Shown one piece after another: positions 9,428 through 17,545 of a DNA stretch of 64,000 bases. The DNA lies in contig CP076546.1 in the NCBI GenBank assembly GCA_018889975.1, positions 1,984,001-2,048,000 on the forward strand. Reading direction: 5' to 3'. The DNA comes from Bacillus sp. NP157 (lineage in GTDB: Bacteria; Pseudomonadota; Gammaproteobacteria; Xanthomonadales; Rhodanobacteraceae). Both the position numbers and the translations under genes were made by a program. How positions within the stretch are numbered: position 1 is the stretch's first letter; the number at the start of each line of letters is the position of its first letter. The notes beneath the pieces are model-generated. The model had not been told where the DNA came from and did no database searches. It saw only the letters and a list, made by a program, of their open reading frames with translations.

Positions 9428-9801
9428 TTTCTGTCTCACCGAATCAGTCGCCTGCCGTGGCTATGCGCGAATTGTTGCGGGCGAATCCTGCGCAGGCAAG
9501 ACGTGGGCGTCGGAAAAATGATGCGACCAATGAGTGCATCTGTGACCGGCGACACGTATGAAACAAGGCTGCCACGCGTGGAGAATCCAGTAATCCATGC
9601 GTAACAGTCGGTAGGCATTTTCCTACGGTCGATGTAAGAAAAACCCTACAAGAAAACTTACGGTGTGCCGATAGCCTGCACGCGCCGTTGCCACCTCCAT
9701 TTACAGGTCGCGCGGCAAAGCGGGCGCCGGCATCGCTGGTAAAGCGGTGACACAGGGGGCGACGCCAAATCTGCACAGTTCGCTTGCTGGGAGAAAAAGC
9801 G
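9428..9801. promoter_or_regulatory. Divergent intergenic region with two dyads
   Basis: 374 bases between the divergent glycosyltransferase and the plus-strand gene at 9802. It holds GTAGG-N6-CCTAC (9611-9626) and GTAAG...CTTAC (9634-9661), within an A-rich stretch. Such dyads are typical of LuxR/NarL-type or other dimeric regulator sites. No clear -35/-10 pair could be fixed. Confidence 0.35.
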
Positions 9802-10449
9802 ATGCGACGGATAAAGGCAGCTGAGGTTGCCGTTTTGGTGGGTACCCTCATGGTCGGCTCCGCCCATGCCGACGATGGATGTGAGATGACGGGGCAAATT
9901 TGCAACTACCCGTTGGAGACTGTGTTCGTGGAAGGGTTCTACAGCCCGACGTCCGTGTCGGGCGCGGTCCCGGAGTACTACATCCTTCCGAACGGGAACA
10001 TGCTCTCGTCGATTGGATGGGACGGGGTCGTCCGGTACGCGACGACGCCACTGCCTTCCGTGGAAGTGCAGGCGCGCATCCAGTCTTGCGTCTCGCTTTA
10101 CGGGAAGTACGGCGTCAATCCGGCCTACCCCATCACGTACAAGCAGTTCTATACCTGGATGCTACCAGGTTCGAACATCCACCTGAGTGGCCCCCAGACA
10201 ACCGGACCGAACTCAGGTGACCACTGGGTGGGTGTCGCTGGTGTCACCCATGGCACTACCATTACGATTTACGAGCAAGGCTGGGGAACGTCCAATTACG
10301 GGACTTTCCAGGCCATCTTCGATACCGTCGCCCACGAAGAGAGCCACGCCTTCGGTGTTGCGGATGAAGGTCAGGCGGAGGCCGATGCGCAGGCCGCTTG
10401 GGCCGCGTTTGCCGCCGACAACGGTGCACGATGCGGAGGGCCGCTCTGA
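9802..10449 (+). CDS. Exported HExxH-motif protein, putative metalloprotease-like
   Basis: 215 aa from the ATG at 9802 (GGGAGA upstream). The N-terminal signal peptide ends near GSAHADD. Near the C-terminus it reads FDTVAHEESHAFGVADEGQAEADAQ, which contains HEESH, an exact HExxH zinc-binding motif, with downstream acidic residues that could supply the third ligand as in gluzincins. Four Cys fit an extracytoplasmic protein. No peptidase family is recognised over the full length. It is the first gene of a plus-strand run leading to the HlyC-like and SelO-like genes. Zinc protease activity is a hypothesis. Confidence 0.6.
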   Translation: MRRIKAAEVAVLVGTLMVGSAHADDGCEMTGQICNYPLETVFVEGFYSPTSVSGAVPEYYILPNGNMLSSIGWDGVVRYATTPLPSVEVQARIQSCVSLYGKYGVNPAYPITYKQFYTWMLPGSNIHLSGPQTTGPNSGDHWVGVAGVTHGTTITIYEQGWGTSNYGTFQAIFDTVAHEESHAFGVADEGQAEADAQAAWAAFAADNGARCGGPL

Positions 10450-10518
10450 GATGTTTACCAACCCTTTTTTCACCCGTCGCCAGTTCCAGGCCGCCCTTCA
10501 TCACACGGGACCTCGCAC

Positions 10519-11424
10519 ATGAGCGCCATGCAACGAAAATCGAAGGTATTGCTCGGGTCGCTGGGCGCCTGTGCCCTCGCCACCGCGGTGATTCTTGTCT
10601 ATGCCGGGTCTGCCCCGATACAGGCAGAAGAATCCGGCCAGTCGGCGCCCGTGGCAGCGACGCCCTCCGCCGGCGTCAACCCGCTGAAGCCGACCCGTGG
10701 CGAGTCGCAGTCATCTGGTTCGTCGACACCCGCCGAGGCCAAGGCACAATTGCTGGCTCGCTTCCAATCGGACAAGCTGTGCGCCTCGACCCTGCGTGAC
10801 GTGGCGCAGCAGCGTCAGCAGATTGAGGCGTGTGACAAGCTCGACGCATATCCTGAGGCACAGGCCAAATGCCGTGCCCGTGTCGAGAGCTTTCCTGCGC
10901 GCATCGCAGCTTCCCAGCAATCTCTAGGTAGCTGCGCCGGCATGACCCAGCAGGAAGCAGAGGCCGCGTTTTATGAGCAGACGGTTGCTGCAGCGCGGGC
11001 GGGCGACGTCGATGCGCAGCTGTGTTACGTGCAATCGAATTTCCATCTCGGCCGGCCTTTCAGCAAAGCCGAGGAGGTCGCCTACAGGGACGAGGCAGCA
11101 GCCTATGCGGATGCGGCTCTCAAGCGAGGTGACTGGCGAATCGTCGCTGTGCTGATGACGTCCCAGTCGGTGCTGGCCCACAGTGAGGGACTGCTTGCCA
11201 CCCTGACCAATGCGGACCCCGTGCAAATCTACCGCATGAACCGCCTTGCCCGCCTCGGTGCGACCGGCGACTACGCAAAGGTGCTCGATGCGGTCGCCGT
11301 CGACCCACAACGCCCGCTTCCACTGAAGGTTGAAGCGGACGCAAATGCCTGGGCACAGTCGACGTTCAACGCCTACTTCCAGGACTCCCCGGTGATGTCC
11401 GAGCGCCCCCAACCCTGCAACTGA
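10519..11424 (+). CDS. Exported hypothetical protein
   Basis: 301 aa. An N-terminal hydrophobic segment (LLGSLGACALATAVILVYAG) acts as signal peptide or anchor, followed by a Ser/Pro/Ala-rich linker (about 35-65) and an alpha-helical body with several Cys. It resembles the large class of exported helical-repeat proteins found in Xanthomonadales, with no assigned function. It lies 69 bases after the HExxH gene and 41 bases before the HlyC-like gene on the same strand, so the four genes are probably co-transcribed. Confidence 0.6.
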   Translation: MSAMQRKSKVLLGSLGACALATAVILVYAGSAPIQAEESGQSAPVAATPSAGVNPLKPTRGESQSSGSSTPAEAKAQLLARFQSDKLCASTLRDVAQQRQQIEACDKLDAYPEAQAKCRARVESFPARIAASQQSLGSCAGMTQQEAEAAFYEQTVAAARAGDVDAQLCYVQSNFHLGRPFSKAEEVAYRDEAAAYADAALKRGDWRIVAVLMTSQSVLAHSEGLLATLTNADPVQIYRMNRLARLGATGDYAKVLDAVAVDPQRPLPLKVEADANAWAQSTFNAYFQDSPVMSERPQPCN

Positions 11425-11465
11425 CCTAACGGGTGCGCAGGCATCCTGCGCACCCCACTCCCCCT

Positions 11466-11879
11466 ATGCAAGAGCACTTCGAAGCACTCGGCAAATTCGT
11501 CTACGCCATGATGCGCAATGACACGTATTGCCGGTATCCGGTGGCGAGCATCACGTTGTGGCTCGAGCCCGCCGCTTACCTTGGCCAGGTCCATTTCTTC
11601 ACCGACCTCAACGGCCAGATGATTGGCTACATGACCTGGGCATGGCTGACAGCGGAGGCTGAGCAACGCCTGATTGAGGACCCAGAGGTCCTCCTGCACC
11701 TGAGCGAATGGAACGAAGGCGAGCGCCTTTGGGTCCTGGACTTCGTTGTGCTCAACGGTGATGTGGGCGCCTGCCTCAGGACTGCCAGGACGCTCTTCCC
11801 CCATGTTTCCAGTGCACGCTCCCTTCGCCGCGATGACGAGGGGCGCGTGAAGCGTGTTTCGACCTGGAAAGTGCGCTGA
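11466..11879 (+). CDS. HlyC-like (RTX toxin-activating lysine acyltransferase family) protein
   Basis: 137 aa from the ATG at 11466. The whole protein follows HlyC: LGKFVYAMMRND...RYPVASITLWLEPA, then GYMTWAWLTAEAEQ, EWNEGERLWVLDFV and ARTLFPH. Family members transfer acyl groups from acyl-ACP to Lys of pro-toxins. The catalytic Asp (D in VLDF, equivalent to HlyC Asp92) is kept, but the position of the catalytic His (HlyC His23, in LHRNWPV) reads YCRYPV here, so Cys or a shifted residue replaces it. It is 137 aa against about 170 for HlyC. It is coupled to the SelO-like gene, which starts two bases after its stop. No RTX toxin is nearby. Confidence 0.8.
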   Translation: MQEHFEALGKFVYAMMRNDTYCRYPVASITLWLEPAAYLGQVHFFTDLNGQMIGYMTWAWLTAEAEQRLIEDPEVLLHLSEWNEGERLWVLDFVVLNGDVGACLRTARTLFPHVSSARSLRRDDEGRVKRVSTWKVR

Positions 11880-11881
11880 CC

Positions 11882-13630
11882 ATGAATGAACACCTTGTGT
11901 CGTTTGATGCCCATTTCGGTGAGCGCATCCCCGACATCAGCGTCGATGCTCCCCACCTGATGGTCCCCTTCAAAGCCAGACATCTCCCTCAAGCGCGGGT
12001 GGTCTGGACCAACCGGCGATGGCTCGCACAGCAAGGACTCAATCCTTGGGACGCGGCCGTGCTGGCCGCGTTCGAACGGTGGGTGCTCGACTCATTTGCG
12101 GTGGCCAGCGTCGTTGAAGGCGAGCAGCCCGAGGGCCGCGACGTACGATGGGTTGATGCAGACCGTTATGGGAGCTCGACCGGCATGAACCCCCACGGCG
12201 GCAGTGGGCGGGTCGCGACCATCGGGCGGTTCCAGGTCAAAGGCATCGGCATCACCCCCCTGACCAGCGCGGCGGCCCCTGACGACTACGCATCGGGTGC
12301 CATGCCGCTGGAAGAAGGCATTCGGGAGGCCCTCTACTCCGAAGTGGCGGCGCAGGAGTTTCCGGGCGGCGTCGTGCCAGTAGTTGCGGTCCTTGATACC
12401 GGGATGACCGCCCCGGACTTTGAGCGGCGCACGGGTCATGTACGCCGTGGCCTGCTCGTCCGGCCCGCAGTACACCGTGCCGCCCACGTCGAGCGCGCGC
12501 CGATGTTCACCCGCGCGATCGTCCCTGGTGCAGTCAACCATCCCGACGACGCCTTGCGCTGCCGGGAAATGGTGCGCGCGTGGCTCAAGCCACATGGAGG
12601 CGACGCAAACGCTGCCCTGATGGATCATCTCAGCCTGGTCGCACGTCAGCTTGCCTTCGCCCAGGTCAACCGTTTGAGTGTCGGTGGCTACTTCACGTCG
12701 AATGTCACCCTGGGAGGCCAGTGCCTGGACTTTGGCAACATGCACGCATTTGCCTCATGGAGCGAGTCACGCGTCCTTGTCAACATCCCGGGCCTCGGCC
12801 GCGAGCAGGTCATGGTCAAGCGTGCGCTCGGATCATTGGCCCACTTCCTTCACCGGCTGTCGGACACGCGAAGGCCCGTGGATCCGCACAAGCTGGCCTC
12901 AACGTTTGAGCAAATGCACGAAGAGGCGATCTCGGCCGAATTCCGGCGCATGGCGGGGGTCAATGTGCCGGGAATCAGCTCCCGTGCTGCAGAATTGGTC
13001 GAACAGGTCTTGCGACAGACATTCCGGCAACACCAGCGTTCGCGAGCCGTCTACAAGTTCGGACGGGTGGCACATCGCGCAGGACCTTTTCCCGGAGAAT
13101 CCGGGGCCGGTTCCGAGCATGAGTCCCTCTGCCGGACCATCGAGTCCACATGGGCCAGCGAGGGCATCGAGGACAACGCATCGCTCGCGCATATCGAACG
13201 CGTCTTGCGTCAGCGACTGCGGCCACGGCGCGACATCGACCGGCGCGACCTGATGGACACCCTGCGCGAGCTGCTGGACGATGAAGGTGGTGAAATCAGT
13301 CGCTCCCGCGTCGAAACCGAAATGCAACGGCGAACCAGTTGTGCACGACGCGTCTGGCCGTCCCTGCCGCCTGCCCTTTCTGTCCTCAACCATGTATCAC
13401 TGGAAGGCTCATCACTGCTTCGGTGTTCATCGGCGGACAGCCAAGTCGAGGTGCTCTGGGCCGAGGGCCCGATGGTCGGTGAGACCCCCTTCTTCTTCGG
13501 GTCGCCCTTGTCCGGGCTGCTCTCGGGTCGAATCGTGGTGTGCGGTCCGATGTGGCACATCGACACAGCCGTCGACGACCACAGTCTCGCGGCTGCACCG
13601 CTAAAGATCGCGGAAGGGATGATGCCTTGA
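11882..13630 (+). CDS. SelO/YdiU-like pseudokinase-fold protein
   Basis: 582 aa. Residues about 100-300 align with SelO, the protein AMPylator: RFQVKGIGITPL (Lys120), EGIREALYSEVAAQ (Glu154), LLVRPAVHRAAH, then FTSNVTLGGQCLDFGN (Asn274, Asp283). The Asn-Asp spacing of nine equals that of SelO Asn247/Asp256, so ATP and metal binding are plausible. The C-terminal 250 residues are not SelO-like. The start follows the HlyC-like stop by two bases, indicating translational coupling. Acyltransferase-like plus ATP-using partner recalls the MceI/MceJ (MchD/MchC) pair that attaches a siderophore to microcins; homology to MceJ is not established here. It may activate a carboxylate or modify a protein. 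Confidence 0.7.
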   Translation: MNEHLVSFDAHFGERIPDISVDAPHLMVPFKARHLPQARVVWTNRRWLAQQGLNPWDAAVLAAFERWVLDSFAVASVVEGEQPEGRDVRWVDADRYGSSTGMNPHGGSGRVATIGRFQVKGIGITPLTSAAAPDDYASGAMPLEEGIREALYSEVAAQEFPGGVVPVVAVLDTGMTAPDFERRTGHVRRGLLVRPAVHRAAHVERAPMFTRAIVPGAVNHPDDALRCREMVRAWLKPHGGDANAALMDHLSLVARQLAFAQVNRLSVGGYFTSNVTLGGQCLDFGNMHAFASWSESRVLVNIPGLGREQVMVKRALGSLAHFLHRLSDTRRPVDPHKLASTFEQMHEEAISAEFRRMAGVNVPGISSRAAELVEQVLRQTFRQHQRSRAVYKFGRVAHRAGPFPGESGAGSEHESLCRTIESTWASEGIEDNASLAHIERVLRQRLRPRRDIDRRDLMDTLRELLDDEGGEISRSRVETEMQRRTSCARRVWPSLPPALSVLNHVSLEGSSLLRCSSADSQVEVLWAEGPMVGETPFFFGSPLSGLLSGRIVVCGPMWHIDTAVDDHSLAAAPLKIAEGMMP

Positions 13631-13694
13631 GCATCCTGGGCGCCCGGCATCGCGTCGCCGTCGCATTGCCCATGCGGCCAACCACGAGCGGACA

Positions 13695-13949
13695 TCAACG
13701 CGGCGCCAACCGCTTTTCCAGCGCTCTCCCGAATCGCCCCAGATTCGACCCGCAGGCATGCAGCCAGTTGCGGAGATGGAGCGTGTCGAGCCGGATTTTC
13801 CCTGCCTCGACCTGACTGACGTACGGTTGCGAGACGCCGGCGAGCCTTGCCAAAGCGGTCTGGGTCAGTTTCGCTATGGTGCGGGTTTCTTTGAGCAGGT
13901 CGAGGAATACTTCTTGGTCGGCTGCGTGGTGCGATTGCCCCTTGGGCAT
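13695..13949 (-). CDS. Xre-family HTH regulator
   Basis: 84 aa. Residues about 15-70 form a Cro/C1-type helix-turn-helix: LLKETRTIAKLTQTALARLAG, VSQPYVSQVEAGKIRLD. AGGA lies seven bases before the ATG. It has little beyond the DNA-binding domain. It lies tail-to-tail with the SelO-like gene, 65 bases away, and is followed upstream by a second Xre gene on the same strand. It could regulate island functions or be a solitary antitoxin-like repressor. Confidence 0.8.
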   Translation of the reverse strand: MPKGQSHHAADQEVFLDLLKETRTIAKLTQTALARLAGVSQPYVSQVEAGKIRLDTLHLRNWLHACGSNLGRFGRALEKRLAPR

Positions 13950-14098
13950 GACGAGTCCTGGATGAGCGCCGTGGCGCGGGGACCCATCCTCAGACGCACC
14001 GAGGTACGGTCAAGGTGACAGTTGGCCGCGCAAGACCGGTGACGGCGCCACGGACTGGAGGGCAATGTGTCGCACGACCGTCCTCCGGCCCTCACGCC

Positions 14099-14419
14099 CT
14101 ACGGCCGGCGCGAGCCCTTGTCTTTCCGGACCAGCCGCGATGCCGGGGTGACCCGGCCCTTTCGTGCGGCTGCGTCGTACTCACCCACGAAATCGAGGAA
14201 GTCGACACCGTAGATGCGGCATAGGTCCCGCACAACGACGAGCTCAATCTTCCGCTCACCCACCTCAATTTTCGAGATCAGGGTCTGGGCGACACCGAGG
14301 CCAGCTGAGGCTTCCAGTTGGGTCAGCCCAGCGGCGAGCCGCGCGTCGAGCAGCATCCTTGCCAAGAGGACGTTCTCGGGACGATGGGGCGAACGCGGGC
14401 TGGACGGACGGTCTGGCAT
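14099..14419 (-). CDS. Xre-family HTH regulator
   Basis: 106 aa from the ATG at 14419; a TTG at 14434 is an alternative start. Residues about 25-80 show a Cro/C1-type HTH (ARLAAGLTQLEASAGLGVAQ, LISKIEVGERKIE, LCRIYGVDFLDFV), followed by a basic tail. It is transcribed divergently from the exported gene at 14531 across about 110 bases containing TTTAGCCC and CTTTAG elements, a possible autoregulatory site. Confidence 0.8.
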   Translation of the reverse strand: MPDRPSSPRSPHRPENVLLARMLLDARLAAGLTQLEASAGLGVAQTLISKIEVGERKIELVVVRDLCRIYGVDFLDFVGEYDAAARKGRVTPASRLVRKDKGSRRP

Positions 14420-14530
14420 CCCGTCAGTGTTCAACCCAAAACGGTTTAGCCCATTTTCACTTTAGTACGCCGATTTGATCGTAGGATCACGGCCGACCGG
14501 GGCATGACGCCCCAAACAGGGGTCCACCTC

Positions 14531-15232
14531 ATGAAAGCGCTGCTTCTCGCCCTCTTCCTCCTGCCCGCCATGGGTGTCGCCCAGGACGCCCCCACCCCGG
14601 CGAGCACCACCGCGAAGCCGTCGTTTTGGCAGAAGGTCGGGGGTGCGGTCAAAGACACCGGACACCGGATTGGCCAAGAGATCAGCAATCCCGGGTCGGG
14701 CCGTGGCGACGCGTTCCGCCCGCTGACGCCTGGCGCGTCGCAACTCGTCGGACTCTTCCCGCAAGCCCAGTCGGGAGAGGCCTCGATGGGGCACCTTGCG
14801 TGGCCCCGCGTTGCGATCACCTTTGAAGAGTACGGCGTGCACCAGGATTGCTGGACCGCACGCGCCCGGGTCTGGTCCGACGCGACCTCCCACCATGATG
14901 AGCGGTTCCAGATCTGTCGCTCGGCACCGGTGAAAGTGACGAACTCGCTGGGCGAGACGGGTTACGCAAACCCGAACTTTCAGGAGTCGCGCCTGGCCGA
15001 GGGCGCGCAGGCACTCCCGCCGGTCAAGACCACCGGTGCGATGCCGACTGAAGGGCCGAACCCGCCCACGATGCTCTTCATGCGCGATATCCCGACCGCG
15101 CTTGATGTCGCGCAAAAGGAAGTCGTCGTCCGCCTCATCATGATCACCGGGTTCCGCTACGGCATCAGCGGGGGCGGGATGGACTACCGGATGTGGATTG
15201 CCGGCTATGACACCGCGGGCAACAAAGGTTGA
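14531..15232 (+). CDS. Exported hypothetical protein
   Basis: 233 aa from the ATG at 14531. A clean signal peptide (MKALLLALFLLPAMGVAQD) precedes a Pro/Thr-rich linker and a globular domain with two Cys (VHQDCWTARA, RFQICRSAP) that may pair in the periplasm. No family is recognised. It is followed 99 bases later by the membrane-anchored protein at 15332 on the same strand. Confidence 0.6.
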   Translation: MKALLLALFLLPAMGVAQDAPTPASTTAKPSFWQKVGGAVKDTGHRIGQEISNPGSGRGDAFRPLTPGASQLVGLFPQAQSGEASMGHLAWPRVAITFEEYGVHQDCWTARARVWSDATSHHDERFQICRSAPVKVTNSLGETGYANPNFQESRLAEGAQALPPVKTTGAMPTEGPNPPTMLFMRDIPTALDVAQKEVVVRLIMITGFRYGISGGGMDYRMWIAGYDTAGNKG

Positions 15233-15331
15233 GCCCGATGCCCTGCCCGCTTTCCCGCGCTGACGTGCAGACTGCATTGCATGAGCGGCGTGTGCGGCGG
15301 GGGCGAATACGACCCTGATTCGGAGCTATCC

Positions 15332-16105
15332 ATGTCGTCTTTCTCTTACATCATCCTTGCCGTTGGCATCGCTGCTGGCTTCATTGTCTTCCTCTACCTC
15401 GCACGCGCCATTTACCGCGCGTCGACGGTCCGGAAGGCGCGATATTCTGACGGGCGCAACCAGTTGTTCATTGACGAGGCCGCTGGCGAACTCGTCATCA
15501 CCCAAGGTGACAGGACGGGTGTGCGCCGCATGCCGCTCGGCACGCTGACCTGGCGGGGCACGGGCACCGATGTGCGCATTGCGTCTTTCAAGCTGCCCTT
15601 GGCGTATGCCCGCACGGAGTTCAACGACTACGACCAAATCTCGGTCCGGGACAGCGTTGACGTCTGGGTTGGTGCGAACAATGCAGGCCCCCTTCTCCGC
15701 TGGCTGAACCACCGTACCAAGCACCTCGCGCCGGACATCGAAGGCCACTACCGTGCGCTCAATGCGCAAAAAAAGGCCATTGCCGCCGCCGCCCGGCGCC
15801 ACTTGCCGGAGACGCCTGTGGTCGAATGCGACACGGGCCGCACCCTTGAGCAGTACGCGTACGTTGCGTTTTTGCCTTCGGGTTTCGTGTACGGCATGGA
15901 CAGCAGTGAGGGCATTCCCCAGCCCGTCCTCCGCGTCTTTGCCGGCAATGTTCACCAAGGCAAGGGCCGTACCATCGATGTTGACTACCCCATGCCGAAC
16001 CCGCCTGTGACCTTTTCGCTGTCAGCCAGCGAGATGTCGGCCATCCAGAAACTCCAGGAGAAGGGTGTGTTGCGGCTCGAACCCGCACGGCGGTCGACGT
16101 ACTGA
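15332..16105 (+). CDS. Membrane-anchored hypothetical protein
   Basis: 257 aa from the ATG at 15332. Residues 5-25 (SYIILAVGIAAGFIVFLYLA) form one transmembrane helix, followed by a positively charged stretch (RASTVRKARYSDGRN), so the 230-residue body should face the cytoplasm. The body is mixed alpha/beta with no recognised domain. It belongs to the plus-strand set of small accessory genes 14531-16739. Confidence 0.6.
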   Translation: MSSFSYIILAVGIAAGFIVFLYLARAIYRASTVRKARYSDGRNQLFIDEAAGELVITQGDRTGVRRMPLGTLTWRGTGTDVRIASFKLPLAYARTEFNDYDQISVRDSVDVWVGANNAGPLLRWLNHRTKHLAPDIEGHYRALNAQKKAIAAAARRHLPETPVVECDTGRTLEQYAYVAFLPSGFVYGMDSSEGIPQPVLRVFAGNVHQGKGRTIDVDYPMPNPPVTFSLSASEMSAIQKLQEKGVLRLEPARRSTY

Positions 16106-16164
16106 CTCCGGCCTACGCCGCTTGGCTGATGGTTTCGTCACGCGCCACGGCCTAGCCTCACCCC

Positions 16165-16437
16165 ATGGCCCACGTTGACGAAACCAGCATCCTCAAGCGA
16201 GCACACCTTGCGCTTGAAGCGTCAGCGATTGGCCAGGCGATGCTCGACAGCGACTATGAAGAGGCCCGGTTCCGCGCGCACGTTCTTTGCTCGGACGCAG
16301 CCGAGCTTGGTCTCGATGACGTTGCTCGCGCGGCGCTCGATGTCCTCGGTTTCCTGCCCGCGGACCACAGCTCTCCCAAACCCGGCGTCGGCCGGGCGAT
16401 GCTCCGGCTCTGCCTTGCGGTCGAGTCTGACGGCTGA
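16165..16437 (+). CDS. Small helical protein, paralogue of the next gene
   Basis: 90 aa, soluble, mostly helical. The core A.G.AMLDSDYEEARFRAH...LGLDDVARAALDVLG matches the protein at 16446-16739 (A.GRAALEHDFDEARFRIH...LGVWRAAREVSRCLG). The two genes are eight bases apart on the same strand, so this is a tandem duplication that has diverged. No known family is recognised; a small four-helix fold is likely. Confidence 0.6.
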   Translation: MAHVDETSILKRAHLALEASAIGQAMLDSDYEEARFRAHVLCSDAAELGLDDVARAALDVLGFLPADHSSPKPGVGRAMLRLCLAVESDG

Positions 16438-16445
16438 CCAGCGGG

Positions 16446-16739
16446 ATGGGCATGGAGCGCGATAGACCCGGTGCCCGGATAACCCTGCCCCTGCGCTTTG
16501 TCCGCATGCTGTGCGAAGCGGTCGCGCTTGGGCGAGCTGCTCTGGAGCATGATTTTGACGAAGCCCGTTTCAGGATTCACTGTATCCGCGTCCTCGCAGC
16601 AGATGCGTCGTGCCTTGGCGTCTGGCGGGCGGCGCGCGAGGTTTCCCGTTGCCTCGGTCCGTCGGGCGTCCTGCCTGCTGCCGGATACGCGCGGGCGTTC
16701 GCGATGCTGACGGCCCGCCTTAAATCAGGCCACCCGTAG
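16446..16739 (+). CDS. Small helical protein, paralogue of the previous gene
   Basis: 97 aa. It shares the DxDEARFRxH core and the C-terminal GYARAFAMLTARL / GVGRAMLRLCLAV pattern with the gene just upstream. Codon use is like its neighbours. Its close spacing suggests co-translation with 16165-16437. It has two Cys (LCEAV, IRVLAADASCLG). Function is unknown. Confidence 0.6.
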   Translation: MGMERDRPGARITLPLRFVRMLCEAVALGRAALEHDFDEARFRIHCIRVLAADASCLGVWRAAREVSRCLGPSGVLPAAGYARAFAMLTARLKSGHP

Positions 16740-16743
16740 CGTC

Positions 16744-16938
16744 CTACTCCCGGGCGATGTGCCACGCGCCAGCGGCGTCTTCCTGCAGCACCGTCACCTC
16801 ATCACCCATTTCTTCCATGACGCGGGCCCGGTCGCAGGCGGCCTGCAGCGCGAGCAGACCATCCGTGAACGATTCACCGTCTTTTCCGTCGACCGAGACG
16901 TGCCACGTCCGCGTGCCGGCCGTGGTTGCGGGATACAT
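16744..16938 (-). CDS. Small DUF2188-like protein
   Basis: 64 aa from the ATG at 16938 (a TTG about 30 bases upstream is possible). The pattern RTWHVSVDGKDGES...ALQAACDRARVMEEMGDEVTVLQEDAAGAWHI fits the small alpha/beta family in which W-x-V starts the first strand and a WH-like strand ends the protein. It is convergent with the paralogue pair and diverges from the pseudo-receiver gene. Confidence 0.5.
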   Translation of the reverse strand: MYPATTAGTRTWHVSVDGKDGESFTDGLLALQAACDRARVMEEMGDEVTVLQEDAAGAWHIARE

Positions 16939-17137
16939 GACGTAGATACGGACAGCAGACAAGACGCGGCTCCGGATGGTGGGCAAAAAAAGCCGCCATG
17001 GCCTCGCGGCGGATGGCGGCGGGCCCGGTGATCGGGGGGAGCGAATCGACCGGGTTGCCCGCAGTCTCTTCAAGGCCATGTGCGGCTGGCGTGAGGGCCC
17101 GTCACGGCACGTCATGCAATGGCGCTAGACTCCGAAG

Positions 17138-17542
17138 ATGCCCGACCCTGCAGAGACCCCGCGCCCTGTCATCCTTGTTGTCGCGCTGCCCGAGCGGACC
17201 GGAGCCGCGCTCGACATGGTGTTGTCCGGCCTCGGGTTTGGCGTCCTCAACGCGCCAACGCCCAGGGTTGCCCGCCGGGTGCTTGCTGCCAGCGTCGCGG
17301 TCCGGATTCTCGTTTGCCGGTGCGGGGAGCTGGCGGACGAGGATGGATTGCCATTTGCAGCGTGGGTGGGCGCGCTGTACCCGACGATCGGCCTGCTTTG
17401 TCTTTGCGATCGCGCCGACCACGGGCACGACGGCCTGCCTGAGCGCTGCCGGGTTCTGTCATCTCCGTTTGACGCGATGGACGTTGCAAGAGCGGTCGCA
17501 GGCGCCAGGCTCGATGCATTCGCCAACGCCGGCGGTGCTTGA
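17138..17542 (+). CDS. Degenerate response-regulator receiver (pseudo-receiver)
   Basis: 134 aa. The layout follows a receiver domain: VILVVALPERTGAALDMVLSG, an ALDMVLSGLGFGVLNAPTPRVARRVL helix pattern, RILVCRCGEL, LYPTIGLLCLCD and RVLSSPFDAMDVARAV. The acidic pair after the first strand, the phospho-acceptor Asp (a Cys/Arg stretch here) and the Lys of the KPF motif (SPF here) are all missing. It therefore cannot be phosphorylated in the usual way and would act as a binding domain if functional. It ends four bases before the convergent relaxase-paralogue gene. No output domain is present. Confidence 0.5.
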   Translation: MPDPAETPRPVILVVALPERTGAALDMVLSGLGFGVLNAPTPRVARRVLAASVAVRILVCRCGELADEDGLPFAAWVGALYPTIGLLCLCDRADHGHDGLPERCRVLSSPFDAMDVARAVAGARLDAFANAGGA

Positions 17543-17545
17543 GCG

